A stretch of DNA of 64,000 nucleotides, from positions 46,233 to 110,232 of the forward strand of contig JAPDPR010000004.1 of the NCBI GenBank assembly GCA_034506335.1, given 5' to 3'. Positions 43,401 through 52,716 of this stretch are shown here, piece after piece (position 1 is the stretch's first letter; every line of letters begins with the position of its first letter). The position numbers and the translations under genes were made by a program. Origin of the DNA: a candidate division KSB1 bacterium. Its GTDB lineage: Bacteria; Zhuqueibacterota; Zhuqueibacteria; JANLFK01; Oleimicrobiaceae. Under the pieces are notes generated by a model. The model saw only the letters and a list, made by a program, of their open reading frames with translations, did not search any database and was not told the origin of the DNA.

Positions 43401-44674
43401 ACGTTGTCGCTGCTATAATCGGGGTGTTGGGAGAAGATGAGTGCTGCCAGGGCCGACACAAAGGGCGCCGCCGCGGAGGTACCGCTGAAACTGGTATAAC
43501 CATTGTTGAGGGCAGTCGTCCAAATGCCTGTGCCGGGGGCAACCACGTCCAGCGTGGGGCCATAGTTGGAGAAGCCGGCCAGATAGTCGGTGGAGTCAGT
43601 GGCGCCCACGGCGACGACCTCATCTAGCGCGGAAGGGTAATGGATTTGGGTGTTGGCACTGTTGCCCGCTGAGGCAACCAGCAGTACCCCACAAGCATGG
43701 GCATAGGCCACCGCGTCGCGCAGAAGTGGGGTGCAGACTATGTCGCCGAAGCTCATGTTCACCACCCGGGCGCCATTGTCGGCAGCATAGGCCAGCGCCG
43801 AGGCAACATCGTCCTCTTCGAGAAGACCGCTGCTGGTGCCCGCGCGCAGGTTCATTAGTCGGCAGCCATGGGCGAGTCCCGCGACGCCCACGTTGTTATC
43901 GGCCACCGCTCCCACAATGCCCGCCACCGCTGTGCCATGCCCGTTTTCGTCGAACGGGTCATTGTCCCGCGTCAGGTAGTCACCGCCGTCGGCGAAGTAG
44001 GGTGCGTCGGTAAAGTCCCAGCCCTGAATGTCGTCCACAAAGCCGTTGCCGTCGTCGTCTATTCCGTTGTAGTCGCTGGAGTCGGCAGCGCCATTTGCGT
44101 TGAGGTCTTCGCCTGCATTGATCCAAATGTTGGCAGCCAGGTCTTCGTGCCTATAGTCGATGCCCGTGTCGATAATTGCAATAAGGATCGCACGGTCGCC
44201 CCGATTGATATCCCAAGCCGCACTGGCCTGGATGCGCTTAAGGGCCCACTGGGCAGAGAAATGCGGGTCATTCGGCACATAGTGGATGCGATAGGAGTGG
44301 TTGACGTGGACATACTCTACCTCGGGCTCATTGGCCAAGGCCGCGATGAACTCCTCAACCCGGTCCACAGGAAGGCGCAGCTGATAGATCCGGTCCAGCC
44401 CGATTGTCCGCCGAGCCTCACGGTTGCGTGGAGCTGCTGGCGCCCCGAAGGTTGGAGCCAACGTGTTCACTTGAAGAGATGCGCACAGCTGGTCTAGGAG
44501 GGGAAAACCCGTACGGATCTGGCCGTCCGTCCCTCGGGCCAAGGCGCGCAGTGGGTGCCTCGTCTTGACAATCACGTCCCTGAAAGGCGATGTCTGTGCG
44601 GCCACGAGCAGCGGGCAAAGCAGGCACATTGTCATCAACGCTGCGCACCGTCTCAGTGGATGCTGTTCCTTCAT
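40445..44674 (-). CDS. Giant T9SS-sorted subtilisin-like protease
   Basis: 1409 residues. Signal peptide ending LLVAAQ, then a propeptide of about 110 residues. The S8 catalytic domain (about 160-455) has Asp169 (IIDTGIDY), His246 (NGHGTAVAG) and Ser400 (SGTSAAAP), a complete triad. Next come a beta-rich linker, a VCBS/FG-GAP propeller (about 655-1000; repeats of the type DFDGDGRDEL, DTDGDGLREI, DYDGDGQQEF with Ca-binding acids) and fibronectin-like domains. A FlgD-like T9SS type A sorting domain (TYPNPF...GSGVYLYVV...GKLAVVR) closes it. It should be secreted, self-activated and surface-anchored. Its ATG overlaps the GT2 stop (ATGA) and its stop overlaps coaE. Confidence 0.9.
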   Translation of the reverse strand: MKEQHPLRRCAALMTMCLLCPLLVAAQTSPFRDVIVKTRHPLRALARGTDGQIRTGFPLLDQLCASLQVNTLAPTFGAPAAPRNREARRTIGLDRIYQLRLPVDRVEEFIAALANEPEVEYVHVNHSYRIHYVPNDPHFSAQWALKRIQASAAWDINRGDRAILIAIIDTGIDYRHEDLAANIWINAGEDLNANGAADSSDYNGIDDDGNGFVDDIQGWDFTDAPYFADGGDYLTRDNDPFDENGHGTAVAGIVGAVADNNVGVAGLAHGCRLMNLRAGTSSGLLEEDDVASALAYAADNGARVVNMSFGDIVCTPLLRDAVAYAHACGVLLVASAGNSANTQIHYPSALDEVVAVGATDSTDYLAGFSNYGPTLDVVAPGTGIWTTALNNGYTSFSGTSAAAPFVSALAALIFSQHPDYSSDNVRGTLLATADDLGSIGWDRYYAAGRINACAALRSPNFTVVRIAWPRLDRGAAGGSIPIIGTAAGVFMRSYELSYGTGVDPEEWHPFLKVHGRQVIDDTLGVWDVSALPDTQYMVRVTAENADGSTVSQALRVFIDRTPPRISAITQTPMIEEDFLGCLVSFLTDELCDAQLQCVLPSGASKLVRLAYQTAEHRVFLTPQMVPPGTLFRIEATNRSQLAAVDDNGGRFYPLSLEDTPVSTVEMELLPTSLPPVYLFPQPADFDGDGRDELVTCRYNGTNIFGKLTVWRNVDGVMVPVWESREPAIPRSIGDTDGDGLREILAGYGGRTILFEQTAPHALAFQVVWWSDNDTWGARLVDFDGDARSDLIVRKGATYQVWRSLGGHAFALWDSLPNPTGGSNITGVPHVEVADFDRDGRLEVLVGDYDGDVYLYECEALNGRFRMIWSERLPLMDTIDFLGSGDYDGDGQQEFVVGCHSDPSLDAEHEYDARHWLYRVYKATGNDMYAPQKEWRFFGFSLPKDFDAGVSAGDVDNDGRAEILVNVFPDFYILKWDEVTGTYSSVWHYRPNRSNAAVVADTDGDGVREVFFNDGHSTLAFRCVQAQGRPAAPKNVDAFPLDTSRAVVSWKPVEKVQGYWVRFGEHPDSLSLKRWVAAPPCTLRDLTKDHAYWIAVSSVDSSGQPPESLPSRLVMVTPNAPPRLESAQALNETSVRLRFSEPMDDSVKDPARYTVLGYPYPISSVLHDKSGQEVIMTLPSALPSGDTLVVRVCAVSDSKRTPIDTMRNSAPFWFVRQPQAPYLVSASLRGNTRVVLNFSVPLDRQSAENPANYRIEPGTNILGCMLDPADPRSVLLEVSPLVPLGTENAHHIVYVSGLKSSDGVVVLPGRGDRLALLLAQPNLSRVFTYPNPFVLRAGASLTFANLTERATIFILTVDGRLLRTLEEKDGNGGLLWDGKDADGRLVGSGVYLYVVTNGKERVMGKLAVVR

Positions 44675-45594
44675 GCCTCACCTTTCCCGTGCCTGGCGCA
44701 CCGTGAGACCAAAGCCCATGCGACGCGTGGCCATAGCGCGACAAGGAGCACCAGCCTCGTGCCGAGGTCAACCAAAGGCAGTCGGCTGGGGTATTTGCGA
44801 AAATAGGCCACGAAATCCCGATGTGATGCCACTAAAGCACTGACCCGATGGGCGTACACACTGGCGCCCTTATGATGGATTGCGTACACCTCGGGCCTGA
44901 AGACCACGGGCCACCCTTTCTCCCAGAAACGCCGGCACCAATCGACGTCACTGAAGAATAGCACAAAGCGCTCGTCGAGCGGACCGACAGAGCGCACTGC
45001 CTCGCGGCGGGCAAGGAGAAATGCCCCCTGCGGCTGGTCGACCTCTCGCGGCGTGAGGTGATCAAAGTCGCCCATTTTCCAGCGGTTGAAGACCTTGCTG
45101 CGCGGAAAGAGTCGCGACAGACCGACGAGCTCGAAGAGCACGTCCAGCCTCCTGGGGAAGCGGCGGCACGAGGGCTGTATGCGCCCCTCTGGAAAGCGAA
45201 GCTGAGGCGCCACCATTCCTACGCCAGGGTTTTGTTCCAAATAGTCCACGAGGGAGCGAATGGTATTGCTGCGCACCACCACGTCTGGATTCAGCAAGAG
45301 CACATACTGCCCAATGGAAGAGACCAAACCCTGGTTTGCGGCCTTCGTGAACCCGGCGTTTTCGGCGTTGCGCACCAACCGAACTGGCGTAGAAGCGTCG
45401 GCCGCGATTTCCTCAACAACGGCACATGTGCCGTCCGAAGATGCGTTGTCGATCACCACGACCTCTGCTTGCAGCCTTTCCAGCGCCGCAAGCAAAGAAC
45501 TGAGGCAGGCGCGAATATGGCGCTCGCTGTTATAGGTGACCACCACGACGGAGATGCCGCCCGCGGAAATGTCAGGCACTTTCCTCCTCACCAT
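44671..45594 (-). CDS. Family 2 glycosyltransferase (rhamnosyltransferase-like)
   Basis: 307 residues from ATG 45594. The GT-A fold begins with ISVVVVTYNSERHI, then VVVIDNASSDGT, NAGFTKAANQG and the metal-binding region LLNPDVVV. The later VDQPQGAFLLARREAV and FSDVDWCRRFWEKGW are the acceptor and acid/base motifs of the RfbF/WbbL-like subgroup. It probably adds a deoxysugar to surface polysaccharide or glycoprotein. A hydrophobic C-terminal segment may peripherally bind the membrane. Overlap with the subtilase start suggests a joint unit; glycosylation of T9SS cargo is a tempting but unproven link. Confidence 0.85.
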   Translation of the reverse strand: MVRRKVPDISAGGISVVVVTYNSERHIRACLSSLLAALERLQAEVVVIDNASSDGTCAVVEEIAADASTPVRLVRNAENAGFTKAANQGLVSSIGQYVLLLNPDVVVRSNTIRSLVDYLEQNPGVGMVAPQLRFPEGRIQPSCRRFPRRLDVLFELVGLSRLFPRSKVFNRWKMGDFDHLTPREVDQPQGAFLLARREAVRSVGPLDERFVLFFSDVDWCRRFWEKGWPVVFRPEVYAIHHKGASVYAHRVSALVASHRDFVAYFRKYPSRLPLVDLGTRLVLLVALWPRVAWALVSRCARHGKGEA

Positions 45595-45637
45595 AACGCC
45601 TTGCCGTCTTCCTCTGCCCCTTTCGTTACGCTTGATG

Positions 45638-45666
45638 AAGGTAGCAAAAGCGCAAAAAAATAGCAA
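45638..45666 (-). promoter_or_regulatory. Candidate promoter of the GT2-subtilase-coaE-comEC run
   Basis: Minus strand: TTGCTA (45666-45661), 17 nt, TACCTT (45643-45638), continuing CA. It is 44 nt before the GT2 ATG, in an A/T-rich patch. It matches the TTG-N20-TAnnTT form. Confidence 0.5.
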
Positions 45667-46035
45667 CAGCTTTCTCTCTCAAGCCGGCGGTGTGGCCCGG
45701 TGTGGAAAGCAGATAGCTGCAGGGATTAGAACCCAGGCCAGCGGGACATTCGGCAATCCCTTGCTCATAGTGGCACAACAGCGGCAGGCGCCTTCCTGTC
45801 ATAGGAGCGGTGAGATGTGCCTAAGGAAACCCGAGGAAAACAGAGCGTCGGAGTGGGCCTCCGGGGCAGATGATGGCTTGGTGCATCCTGGCACTCCCTG
45901 CAGTGCCAGAATACGACGTATGTCCGATTGCTCACGCGGAGGGCATCTCGGGAAAGAAGGTGATATGTGCTCTCCGGCGATTCCTTCAACCGCCACCGCG
46001 GCGACCCGCCACTGAACTAAGCCTAATGGCGAGAT
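45667..46035. other. Gene-free spacer between araA and the GT2 run
   Basis: 369 nt with no supported gene. It holds a perfect 8-bp hairpin CTGGCACT (45888-45895) / AGTGCCAG (45902-45909) with a 6-nt loop. No T tract follows on either strand, so it is not a classical terminator; it could stabilise the 3' end of the arabinose mRNA. Confidence 0.5.
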
Positions 46036-47523
46036 TTAGAAAGCGACTGCGTTCCAACGGAGCTCTTTCTTGAAATCTTCAACGTTGGTCCGCTCGTTGA
46101 TTTCGAGCAGCTCCACCCCCGCGATTTCAGCGAAATCGCGCAGGGGTTGGGCACTCAGGGCCATAGTAAACGCCGTGTGGTGTGCGCCTCCTGCCAAGAT
46201 CCAACAGTGTGCGGCGATCGGTAGATCTGGTTTCGGAATCCATACCGCCCTGGCCACAGGCAGTTTAGGTAACTCCTCATCGGGCAGGACGCTTTCCACC
46301 TCATTGAGCACCATCCGGAAGCGGTTTCCCAGATCAACGAGAGAGATGTTGAGAGCCGGCCCTGCTGGCACGGTAAAGACCAGGCGTGCCGGATCGGCTT
46401 TGCCACCAATCGCCAGCGGATGCACCTCCAGGCGCGGACGGTCAGCGGCCAGCGATTCGCAGACCTCAAGCATATGAGCCCCCAACACCTTCATGCGCGG
46501 AGTGGCCATGTGGTAGGTGTAGTCTTCCATGAAAGAGGTGCCGCCGCTCAGCCCGGAGGCCATCACCTTTATCGCCCGCACCAGAGCGGCAGTTTTCCAA
46601 TCGCCTTCAGCGCCAAAGCCGTAACCGCGGGCCATAAGACGCTGTACCGCCAACCCGGGCAACTGCTGGAGCCCGTGCAAATCTTCGAACGTGGTGGTGA
46701 AGGCGGTGAACCCCCCATCCCGCAAGAAGTGCTCCAGCCCCAGCTCGATGCGAGCTGCTTCCCTCACCGCCGCGTGCTTTGCCCCACCAGGCTGAACGTC
46801 TTGGGCAAGGGCGTATCGTTCGCCATACTCTTTGACAAGTCTGTCCACCTCCACATCCGAAATGCTCTGCACCACTTTGACCAAATCACCCAGGCCATAG
46901 CCGCTTACCGAGTAGCCAAACCTCATCTGGGCTTCCACCTTGTCCCCCTCGGTCACGGCCACATCGCGCATGTTATCCCCGAAGCGCGCAACCTTGCCCG
47001 ATTGCCAATCCTGCCAGGCGCTGGCCGCGCGCATCCAATGAGCCAGCTCGCGATGGACCTTCTTATCCTGCCAGTGTCCGACCACCACTTTCCTGGTGAT
47101 GCCCAGTCTGCTGCACACAAAGCCGAACTCCCTATCTCCGTGTGCAGACTGGTTGAGATTCATGAAGTCCATGTCGATTTCCGACCAGGGTAGATCGCGA
47201 TTGTACTGGGTGTGCAAGTGAACAAAAGGCTTGTGGAGTTTCTTCAGCGCCGCAATCCACATTTTGCCGGGGGAGAAGGTGTGCATCCACATCAGCAAAC
47301 CCGTGCAGCTCCTTGACGCGTTGGCCTCGAACACCAGCTTCAGGATGTTTTCAGGGTCTGACAGCACCCCTTTGAACACAACGCGCGAGGGAATTTCCGG
47401 TGAGGCATCCAAAGAGGCGGCTATTTCTTGCGAATGCTGGGCCACCTTCTCCAGAGCTTCGTCGCCGTACAGATGTTGGCTCCCGGCGACAAACCAGACT
47501 TCAAAATTGGGGTAGACCTTCAT
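46036..47523 (-). CDS. araA: L-arabinose isomerase
   Basis: 495 residues from ATG 47523, which gives [14 protein letters not shown] at the N-terminus exactly as in characterised AraA (about 500 residues). [26 protein letters not shown], the metal-ligand region [17 protein letters not shown] and [12 protein letters not shown] are all present. It converts L-arabinose to L-ribulose. Upstream ATGs at 47568 and 47559 would lengthen the overlap with araD and lack ribosome sites. It is the last gene of the operon, the usual route being AraA, AraB and AraD in series to xylulose 5-phosphate. Confidence 0.95.
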   Translation of the reverse strand: MKVYPNFEVWFVAGSQHLYGDEALEKVAQHSQEIAASLDASPEIPSRVVFKGVLSDPENILKLVFEANASRSCTGLLMWMHTFSPGKMWIAALKKLHKPFVHLHTQYNRDLPWSEIDMDFMNLNQSAHGDREFGFVCSRLGITRKVVVGHWQDKKVHRELAHWMRAASAWQDWQSGKVARFGDNMRDVAVTEGDKVEAQMRFGYSVSGYGLGDLVKVVQSISDVEVDRLVKEYGERYALAQDVQPGGAKHAAVREAARIELGLEHFLRDGGFTAFTTTFEDLHGLQQLPGLAVQRLMARGYGFGAEGDWKTAALVRAIKVMASGLSGGTSFMEDYTYHMATPRMKVLGAHMLEVCESLAADRPRLEVHPLAIGGKADPARLVFTVPAGPALNISLVDLGNRFRMVLNEVESVLPDEELPKLPVARAVWIPKPDLPIAAHCWILAGGAHHTAFTMALSAQPLRDFAEIAGVELLEINERTNVEDFKKELRWNAVAF

Positions 47524-48235
47524 CGCTGGTCTCTCGTGAACTTGTTCTTTCTTGGCCATAGTAGGCATGCGGTCCGTGCTTGCGCTGAAAGTGCTTTCGC
47601 AGTAGGTATTCTGGCAAACTGCCTATCCTCTCGTGCAAGAGGAGCGTTTGGAAAGCCATCTGGGCCACTTTCTCCAACACGACGCTGGTATTCACTGCGT
47701 CCATTGGGCTTTGGCCCCAGGCGAACGGGCCGTGGCCGGCGAGCAACACAGCTGGCACTTCCAAGGGATTCAATCCAGAAAGGGTTTCGACGATCAGCAA
47801 TCCGGTTGCGCGCTCATAGTCTTCTTCTGCTTCCTCTGCAGAGAGGTAGCGGGTGACGGGGATCGGCCCGTTGAAATGATCAGCGTGAGTCGTGCCCAAA
47901 CAGGGGATGGGCAGACAGGCCTGCGCAAAGGAGGTGGCGTAGTTGCTGTGAGTGTGGGCGATTCCTCCTATTCCATCAAATGCCCGATAGAGAACCAGGT
48001 GCGTGGGGGTGTCCGACGAGGGCTTCCACTTGCCCTCGACAACCTTGCCCTCCAGGTCAACGACGACCATGTCCGCAGGAGTCATGTGTCGGTAATCAAT
48101 GCCGCTGGGTTTGATCACGACAAAGTTTTCCCCTGGGCTACGTCCGCTCACGTTGCCCCAAGTGAGCGTTACGAGGCCATGCTCGATTAGGGCGAGGTTA
48201 GCTTCGAGGACCTCCGCCCTTAGCTGTTCGAGCAT
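47501..48235 (-). CDS. araD: L-ribulose-5-phosphate 4-epimerase
   Basis: 244 residues from ATG 48235 (AAGGA upstream), matching Bacillus/E. coli AraD. The zinc-binding histidines are His94 and His96 (AHTHSNYA) and His168 (AGHGPFAWG), with LTWGNVSGR at the N-terminus binding phosphate. It makes D-xylulose 5-phosphate for the pentose phosphate pathway. It overlaps araB at its 5' end by 16 nt and araA at its 3' end by about 23 nt, so the three are tightly coupled. The last 25 residues ([12 protein letters not shown] and on) extend slightly past the fold. Confidence 0.93.
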   Translation of the reverse strand: MLEQLRAEVLEANLALIEHGLVTLTWGNVSGRSPGENFVVIKPSGIDYRHMTPADMVVVDLEGKVVEGKWKPSSDTPTHLVLYRAFDGIGGIAHTHSNYATSFAQACLPIPCLGTTHADHFNGPIPVTRYLSAEEAEEDYERATGLLIVETLSGLNPLEVPAVLLAGHGPFAWGQSPMDAVNTSVVLEKVAQMAFQTLLLHERIGSLPEYLLRKHFQRKHGPHAYYGQERTSSRETSDEGLPQF

Positions 48236-49935
48236 CCCTTTTCCTTCCGCACCCTGTCCCTGATTTCCAGCAGGTCCTTCATCACGTTGTACATGTGCCC
48301 TGACCACTCACGGGTCCCGAAGGCATCATGCAGCTGGCGATAGAGCTTGTAGATCTGCTGGTAGATGCGATGGCTGGCTTGGTCCGGGTGGTAGACCTTG
48401 CCGGTGGCAGTCATCTTCTCCTTGGCCTCTCGGACCGTGTCGTATCCCCCGCGAGCCTTTCCGGCTGCCACTGCTGCGAAGATGGCTGCCCCTAACGCCG
48501 GCGCCTGATCGCTCCGGGCCACCTTCATCGGCCTTCCGGTGACGTCGGCATAAATTTGCATGAGAAGGGGGTTCTTGGTGGCCAGGCCGCCGCAGTTGAC
48601 GATTTCGCGCGCAGGCACGCCATAGCTCTGGATTCTGTCAATAATAGTCAGCGCCCCAAATGCAGTGGCTTCTATGAGCGCCCGATAGACCTCATGCGCC
48701 TGGGTGTGCAACGTCTGGCCAAGCAGCAAGCCGGTGAGGCGCACGTCCACCAGGATGGTACGATTCCCATTGTTCCAATCCAGGGCAAGCAATCCGCTCT
48801 CGCCCGGTCGGAGTCGTGCTGCCGCTTGTCCTAAGCGCTCGAACTTCTCCTCGGCGGTGGAGCCGTATGAGCCGGGCACGAGGCTATTGACAAACCACAA
48901 GAAGATGTCCCCTACGGCGGATTGCCCGGCTTCGATGCCATAGTAGCCGGGGAGCACCGAGCCATCGACGATGCCGCACACGCCGGGAATGGCCTCCAAG
49001 GGCTCTGAATTCGGCCACACCATGATGTCGCAGGTGCTGGTTCCGAGGATCTTCACCAAAACGCCCACGTCCACGCCCGCACCTACTGCCCCCATGTGAG
49101 CGTCGAATGCGCCCACGGTCACCACCACGTCCGTCGAAAGCCCCAACTTCTTCGCCCATTCGGGACTGAGGTTTCCTGCCTTTTGGTCAGCAGTGTAGGC
49201 CACCTGGTAAAGGCGGGAGCGCATCGCTGCTATCTCGGGGGACAGCTCCTTAAGGAACTCCTCATCGGGGAGTCCTCCCCATTCAGCGTTGTAGAGGGCC
49301 TTGTGGCCTGCGGCACACACGCTGCGCTTGATGCGCGCTGGATGTGTGTCTCCCACCAACAGGGCGGGGATCCAGTCACAGATTTCCACGAAACTATAGG
49401 TTGCGGCGAAGACCTCTGGTGCCACTTTCTGCAGGTGCCAGAGCTTGCTCCAGAACCACTCGGAGGAATAGGCTCCCCCTATTTTGGCCAGGTAGTGGGG
49501 TCTAAGCTTTTGCGCGATCTCCGTGATCTTCTGTGCCTCGGCGTAGCTAGTATGGTCTTTCCAGAGCCAGACCATCGCCGCAGGGTTGTCTCGAAAGCGT
49601 TCGAAGAAGCAGAGGGGCACGCCCTCTTCATCAACGGCAACTGGACTACTCCCGGTGGTGTCAATGCCGATGCCGATAATCTGGTCCGGCGAAAATGTTC
49701 GCTCGTTTTCTCTGGCACGCGTAATTACTCCTGGGATGACGGTTTCGAGTCCGGTCACATAGTCCGCCGGGTTCTGACGCGCCAAGTTGGGGTCCGCTGG
49801 GTCGAGGATTATCCCGGCGGTGCCAGAGGGGTATTGATAGACCGTGGTGGCCAACTCCCGGCCGTCGGTAATATCCACGAGCACGGCCCGGCAGGAGTTT
49901 GTCCCAAAGTCGATGCCTATGGTGTACTTGCCCAA
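48220..49935 (-). CDS. araB: Ribulokinase
   Basis: 571 residues, a FGGY kinase close in length to E. coli AraB (566). YTIGIDFGTNSCRAVLVD opens the ATPase fold, GIGIDTTGSSP and WLWKDHTSYAEA follow, and TVGAFDAHMGAVGAG supplies the catalytic Asp with the typical Ala-His. NCGGLATKNPLLMQIYADV ends the second lobe. It phosphorylates L-ribulose. The TTG at 49935 is taken as start because GGGAG sits 7 nt upstream and the protein then begins at the usual point; a longer frame to 50037 overlaps the transporter's 3' end and is rejected. Confidence 0.94.
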   Translation of the reverse strand: MGKYTIGIDFGTNSCRAVLVDITDGRELATTVYQYPSGTAGIILDPADPNLARQNPADYVTGLETVIPGVITRARENERTFSPDQIIGIGIDTTGSSPVAVDEEGVPLCFFERFRDNPAAMVWLWKDHTSYAEAQKITEIAQKLRPHYLAKIGGAYSSEWFWSKLWHLQKVAPEVFAATYSFVEICDWIPALLVGDTHPARIKRSVCAAGHKALYNAEWGGLPDEEFLKELSPEIAAMRSRLYQVAYTADQKAGNLSPEWAKKLGLSTDVVVTVGAFDAHMGAVGAGVDVGVLVKILGTSTCDIMVWPNSEPLEAIPGVCGIVDGSVLPGYYGIEAGQSAVGDIFLWFVNSLVPGSYGSTAEEKFERLGQAAARLRPGESGLLALDWNNGNRTILVDVRLTGLLLGQTLHTQAHEVYRALIEATAFGALTIIDRIQSYGVPAREIVNCGGLATKNPLLMQIYADVTGRPMKVARSDQAPALGAAIFAAVAAGKARGGYDTVREAKEKMTATGKVYHPDQASHRIYQQIYKLYRQLHDAFGTREWSGHMYNVMKDLLEIRDRVRKEKGCSNS

Positions 49936-49978
49936 GCTCGTTCTCCCTTTTTCGCGAAGGTTAAGACGGTCGGCTCCT

Positions 49979-51724
49979 CTACCCGGAGAAATAGATATAC
50001 GCCATGATGATGAAAAGCACGAGGAGCACCGAGGCAAACACGTCTCGCTTATTCCAGCTTGCCCGCGATTCGCGGCGCTGCTCCTCCGTGGTGGTGCCGA
50101 ACGTCAAGCCGGTCAGCTTCGCGTAAGGTGGCTCTGGGGTCGCATAGCTCACCACAATCATGACCACAACGGTCACGGCGGTGATGAAAAGACTGTAGTA
50201 CTGGAAGTAGATGTGGTTTACGATCCATAGGAATGACCCCGGCGCGTAGTGCACATGAAAGAGCTTAACAGGCGTATCCACTGCCAGCCTAAAGAGCCCC
50301 AGCGCAAATCCGGTGAGCAATGCTGCCACACATCCTCTTGCGTTCATGCGCCGCCAGAACACGCCCATGAAGAACACGACAAAGATTGGTGGGGCAAGGT
50401 AGGACTGCACACCTTGCAGATAGTCGTACAACCCTTTGCCGCCACGGATCACCGGGATCCAGAACAGTCCGATGACGACCATGACGGTCGTGGCCATTCG
50501 TCCCACCCACACGAGGTGCCTTTGACTTGCTTCAGGGCGGAAACGTGAGTAGAAATCGATGGTGAAGAGCGTTGCAGAGGCGTTGAATACACCTGCCAAG
50601 GAGCTCATCAGCGCGGCCAGCAGACCAGCGACGACGATGCCTCGTACGCCGACCGGCAGCACATGGGCGACCAGCAGCGGAAACGCGCGCTGGGCATTTT
50701 CGCGGATTATTTCCCCATTTGGGCCGAGCAGTTGACTCTGCAATACAGGAATCTTTCCACTTACGGCCAGAGCATAGACGATCATGCCAGGGATGATGAA
50801 GATGAACACTGGGAGCAGCTTGAAGAACCCCGCGCAGATAGCCCCGCGCCGAGCTTGCTGTTCGTTCGGTGCGCCCAGGGCCCTCTGCACGATGTACTGG
50901 TCGGTGGTCCAGTACCAAAGGCCGATGATGGGAGCGCAAAAGAGCATGCCGACCCAGGGGTAGTTGTCATTGAAATACCAAGCCATGCGCCCGGCTTCAA
51001 GCACGGGTGCCCAGGTGCCTTCCACGCCCTTTGGCACCAAGGGCTTCCACAAGTTGAACATTTCTGAACCGGCCACCGCGCGTAGTGTCTCCCAACCTCC
51101 GAGGGCGTGAAGGCCAAAAAGCGTGACGAGGATGGAACCAACTACGAGCACGATGGTTTGCAGGGCCTCTGTGTAAGCGACGGCTCGAAGCCCCCCGAGG
51201 ATGGTGTAAATTCCGGTCAGAACAATCACCAGTATGGAACCGACCCAGAAACTGTCCATCCCCAGGAAGCGCACTTCAGGCAGAAGGACGCTGAAGACAA
51301 TGCCGCCGGCAAAAATGCCCACGGCAATCTTGGTGAGTACGTAGGCGATCAGTGAGATGGCCGAGAGAATCGTGCGCGCCGAGGCGGAGTAGCGGCGCTG
51401 CAGGAACTCGGGCATGGTGAAGACCCTGGAGCGCATGTAGAAGGGCACCATTACCCAGGCGAGCACCAAGAGACACCAGGCGTGGAGTTCATAGTGCGCC
51501 ATAGCCACGCCATCGGTGGCGCCTGAGCCCGCCAATCCGACCAGGTGTTCGGAACCGATATTTGAGGCGAAAATCGAAGCGCCGACGATGAACCACCCCA
51601 GGTGCCGCCCGGCCAAAAAGTATTCCGTAGAGGTGTTCTGCCTTTGCCGGATGACCCACCAGGCAATCCCCAGGACGACGGCAAAGTATCCGGCGATGAT
51701 GATCCAGTCCAAGGTTTGTAGCAT
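49979..51724 (-). CDS. SSS-family sodium/sugar symporter (SGLT-like)
   Basis: 581 residues with about 14 membrane helices (LeuT fold). The first helices carry FIVGASIFASNIGSEHLVGL, the vSGLT-type sodium and sugar site, followed by MPEFLQRRYS. WWIIxLWYWTTDQY-like and FNASATLFTIDFY are further SSS family marks. It should import a sugar with Na+. Position directly before araB, araD and araA makes L-arabinose the probable substrate (inference). GGAGG lies 8 nt before the ATG. The long cytoplasmic tail (about 520-560) precedes a last helix, as in vSGLT. Confidence 0.9.
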   Translation of the reverse strand: MLQTLDWIIIAGYFAVVLGIAWWVIRQRQNTSTEYFLAGRHLGWFIVGASIFASNIGSEHLVGLAGSGATDGVAMAHYELHAWCLLVLAWVMVPFYMRSRVFTMPEFLQRRYSASARTILSAISLIAYVLTKIAVGIFAGGIVFSVLLPEVRFLGMDSFWVGSILVIVLTGIYTILGGLRAVAYTEALQTIVLVVGSILVTLFGLHALGGWETLRAVAGSEMFNLWKPLVPKGVEGTWAPVLEAGRMAWYFNDNYPWVGMLFCAPIIGLWYWTTDQYIVQRALGAPNEQQARRGAICAGFFKLLPVFIFIIPGMIVYALAVSGKIPVLQSQLLGPNGEIIRENAQRAFPLLVAHVLPVGVRGIVVAGLLAALMSSLAGVFNASATLFTIDFYSRFRPEASQRHLVWVGRMATTVMVVIGLFWIPVIRGGKGLYDYLQGVQSYLAPPIFVVFFMGVFWRRMNARGCVAALLTGFALGLFRLAVDTPVKLFHVHYAPGSFLWIVNHIYFQYYSLFITAVTVVVMIVVSYATPEPPYAKLTGLTFGTTTEEQRRESRASWNKRDVFASVLLVLFIIMAYIYFSG

Positions 51725-52192
51725 GTCCGTTCCCTCCGGGTCCTATGACCGTCAATCTGCGCTGCGACACTGTGCTTGGCACAGAGGCCCTGTCCGTCTC
51801 CGGGAACAGATGAGGCAGGACGCGATCGGTGACTCGCACGCATCCCCCTCCGGAGGGACAGACCTCCGCCTATGGCATTGCCCCGACCTGTGTCGGGCAC
51901 CTATGATCTTCGCACCGGCGGGGAGACACAACGAACGAGGGGCACTTCCGCGCTGCCCCATGTTGCAAGGCGAAAGAAGGACCAGGAGAGGGTTCTCTGC
52001 GCCGTCCCTTTCGCGGGAAAATGTAATCTCGATTCGGCAGGGTGTGAACCTGGGAAACCGGTGTGGGGTGATTAGGAGGATACCAGCTGTGGCATTTCGT
52101 GGTGTACATCGGCCGCAAGCAACCCAAAGCCTTGTCCGCCTCTGTGGCAGCAAGGAAGCTCCTGTCTTGTGCACTCCCGTGCATGGATAAGT

Positions 52193-52230
52193 GCGCCGGC
52201 ACTCGAAGGGTATTTTACCAATTCCGGCGC
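52193..52230. repeat. Inverted repeat flanking the arabinose promoter (operator candidate)
   Basis: GCGCCGG (52193-52199) and CCGGCGC (52224-52230) are exact reverse complements with centres 31 bp apart, about three DNA turns. The -10 box lies between them. A dimer or looping repressor could use such arms; no regulator gene is in the window. Confidence 0.4.
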
Positions 52231-52240
52231 TCAATGTCAA
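52212..52240 (-). promoter_or_regulatory. Strong candidate promoter of the arabinose operon
   Basis: Minus strand: TTGACA (52240-52235), 17 nt, TAAAAT (52217-52212). Full -35 consensus, 5/6 -10 box and ideal spacing. The first start codon in this direction is 51724, so the leader is about 480 nt. Confidence 0.7.
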
Positions 52241-52410
52241 GTTCTTTTTGGGGGGGTAGAGATCTGGACACATGGCGCAACCCTCATACTTTCTGCGGCG
52301 GTTAGGCAGGTTGCCGGAGGGAGGGGCCAATCGCCCTGTTCCTGCGCAGTGAAACGTCTTCCTCCCTGAGAATCGAAGGCCACCGTGCGCATTTGCGTGA
52401 GGAGGTTTCT

Positions 52411-52425
52411 TGAACCTGGTTCAAA
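52411..52425. repeat. 15-nt perfect palindrome (operator candidate)
   Basis: TTGAACC-T-GGTTCAA, 7-bp arms around one base. It lies between the divergent promoters, 170 nt upstream of the arabinose promoter and 260 nt upstream of the glsB-like promoter. Its size suits a helix-turn-helix dimer. Confidence 0.45.
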
Positions 52426-52557
52426 AGTGGTCGTGAGCTAGCACCTCCGGGACGCATTGCACGATGTGCGGCGACGCTGGGAGACACAGGTTGAAACGCG
52501 TGAAAGTCGCTAGCGGCTGTAAGATCGCTCCAGCCAGCACGACTTACCCGCAGGGCG

Positions 52558-52586
52558 CACCACCCGGGGTCAAAAGCCGGGTAGTG
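52558..52586. repeat. Stable hairpin upstream of the glsB-like gene
   Basis: CACCACCCGG (52558-52567) and CCGGGTAGTG (52577-52586) form a 10-position stem with one C-A mismatch and a 9-nt loop GGTCAAAAG. No T tract follows. Its role is unknown. Confidence 0.4.
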
Positions 52587-52687
52587 TGGCTGGCAGAGCT
52601 CTTATCCCTTGCGGCACCCTACCCGGTCGCCCCAAGAGGGGGAGCGGAAATCTGGTCTGACCATCGAGCCCCTTGCTCACATTCTCC

Positions 52688-52716
52688 TTGCATTTTTCCC
52701 TCATGCTGCTTACTTT
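52688..52716 (+). promoter_or_regulatory. Candidate promoter of the glsB-like gene
   Basis: TTGCAT (52688-52693), 17 nt, TACTTT (52711-52716), continuing TG, so the -10 reads TACTTTTG, an exact TAnnTTTG. It is 60 nt before ATG 52776. Confidence 0.55.

Noticed and set aside
52052-52063. GGGAAACCGGTG resembling part of a cobalamin riboswitch
   Set aside because: The rest of the B12 box and its partner stems are absent, and no suitably oriented gene follows.
51752-52330. 192-codon minus-strand ORF upstream of the symporter
   Set aside because: No ribosome site, low-complexity composition, and it covers the operon promoter and leader.
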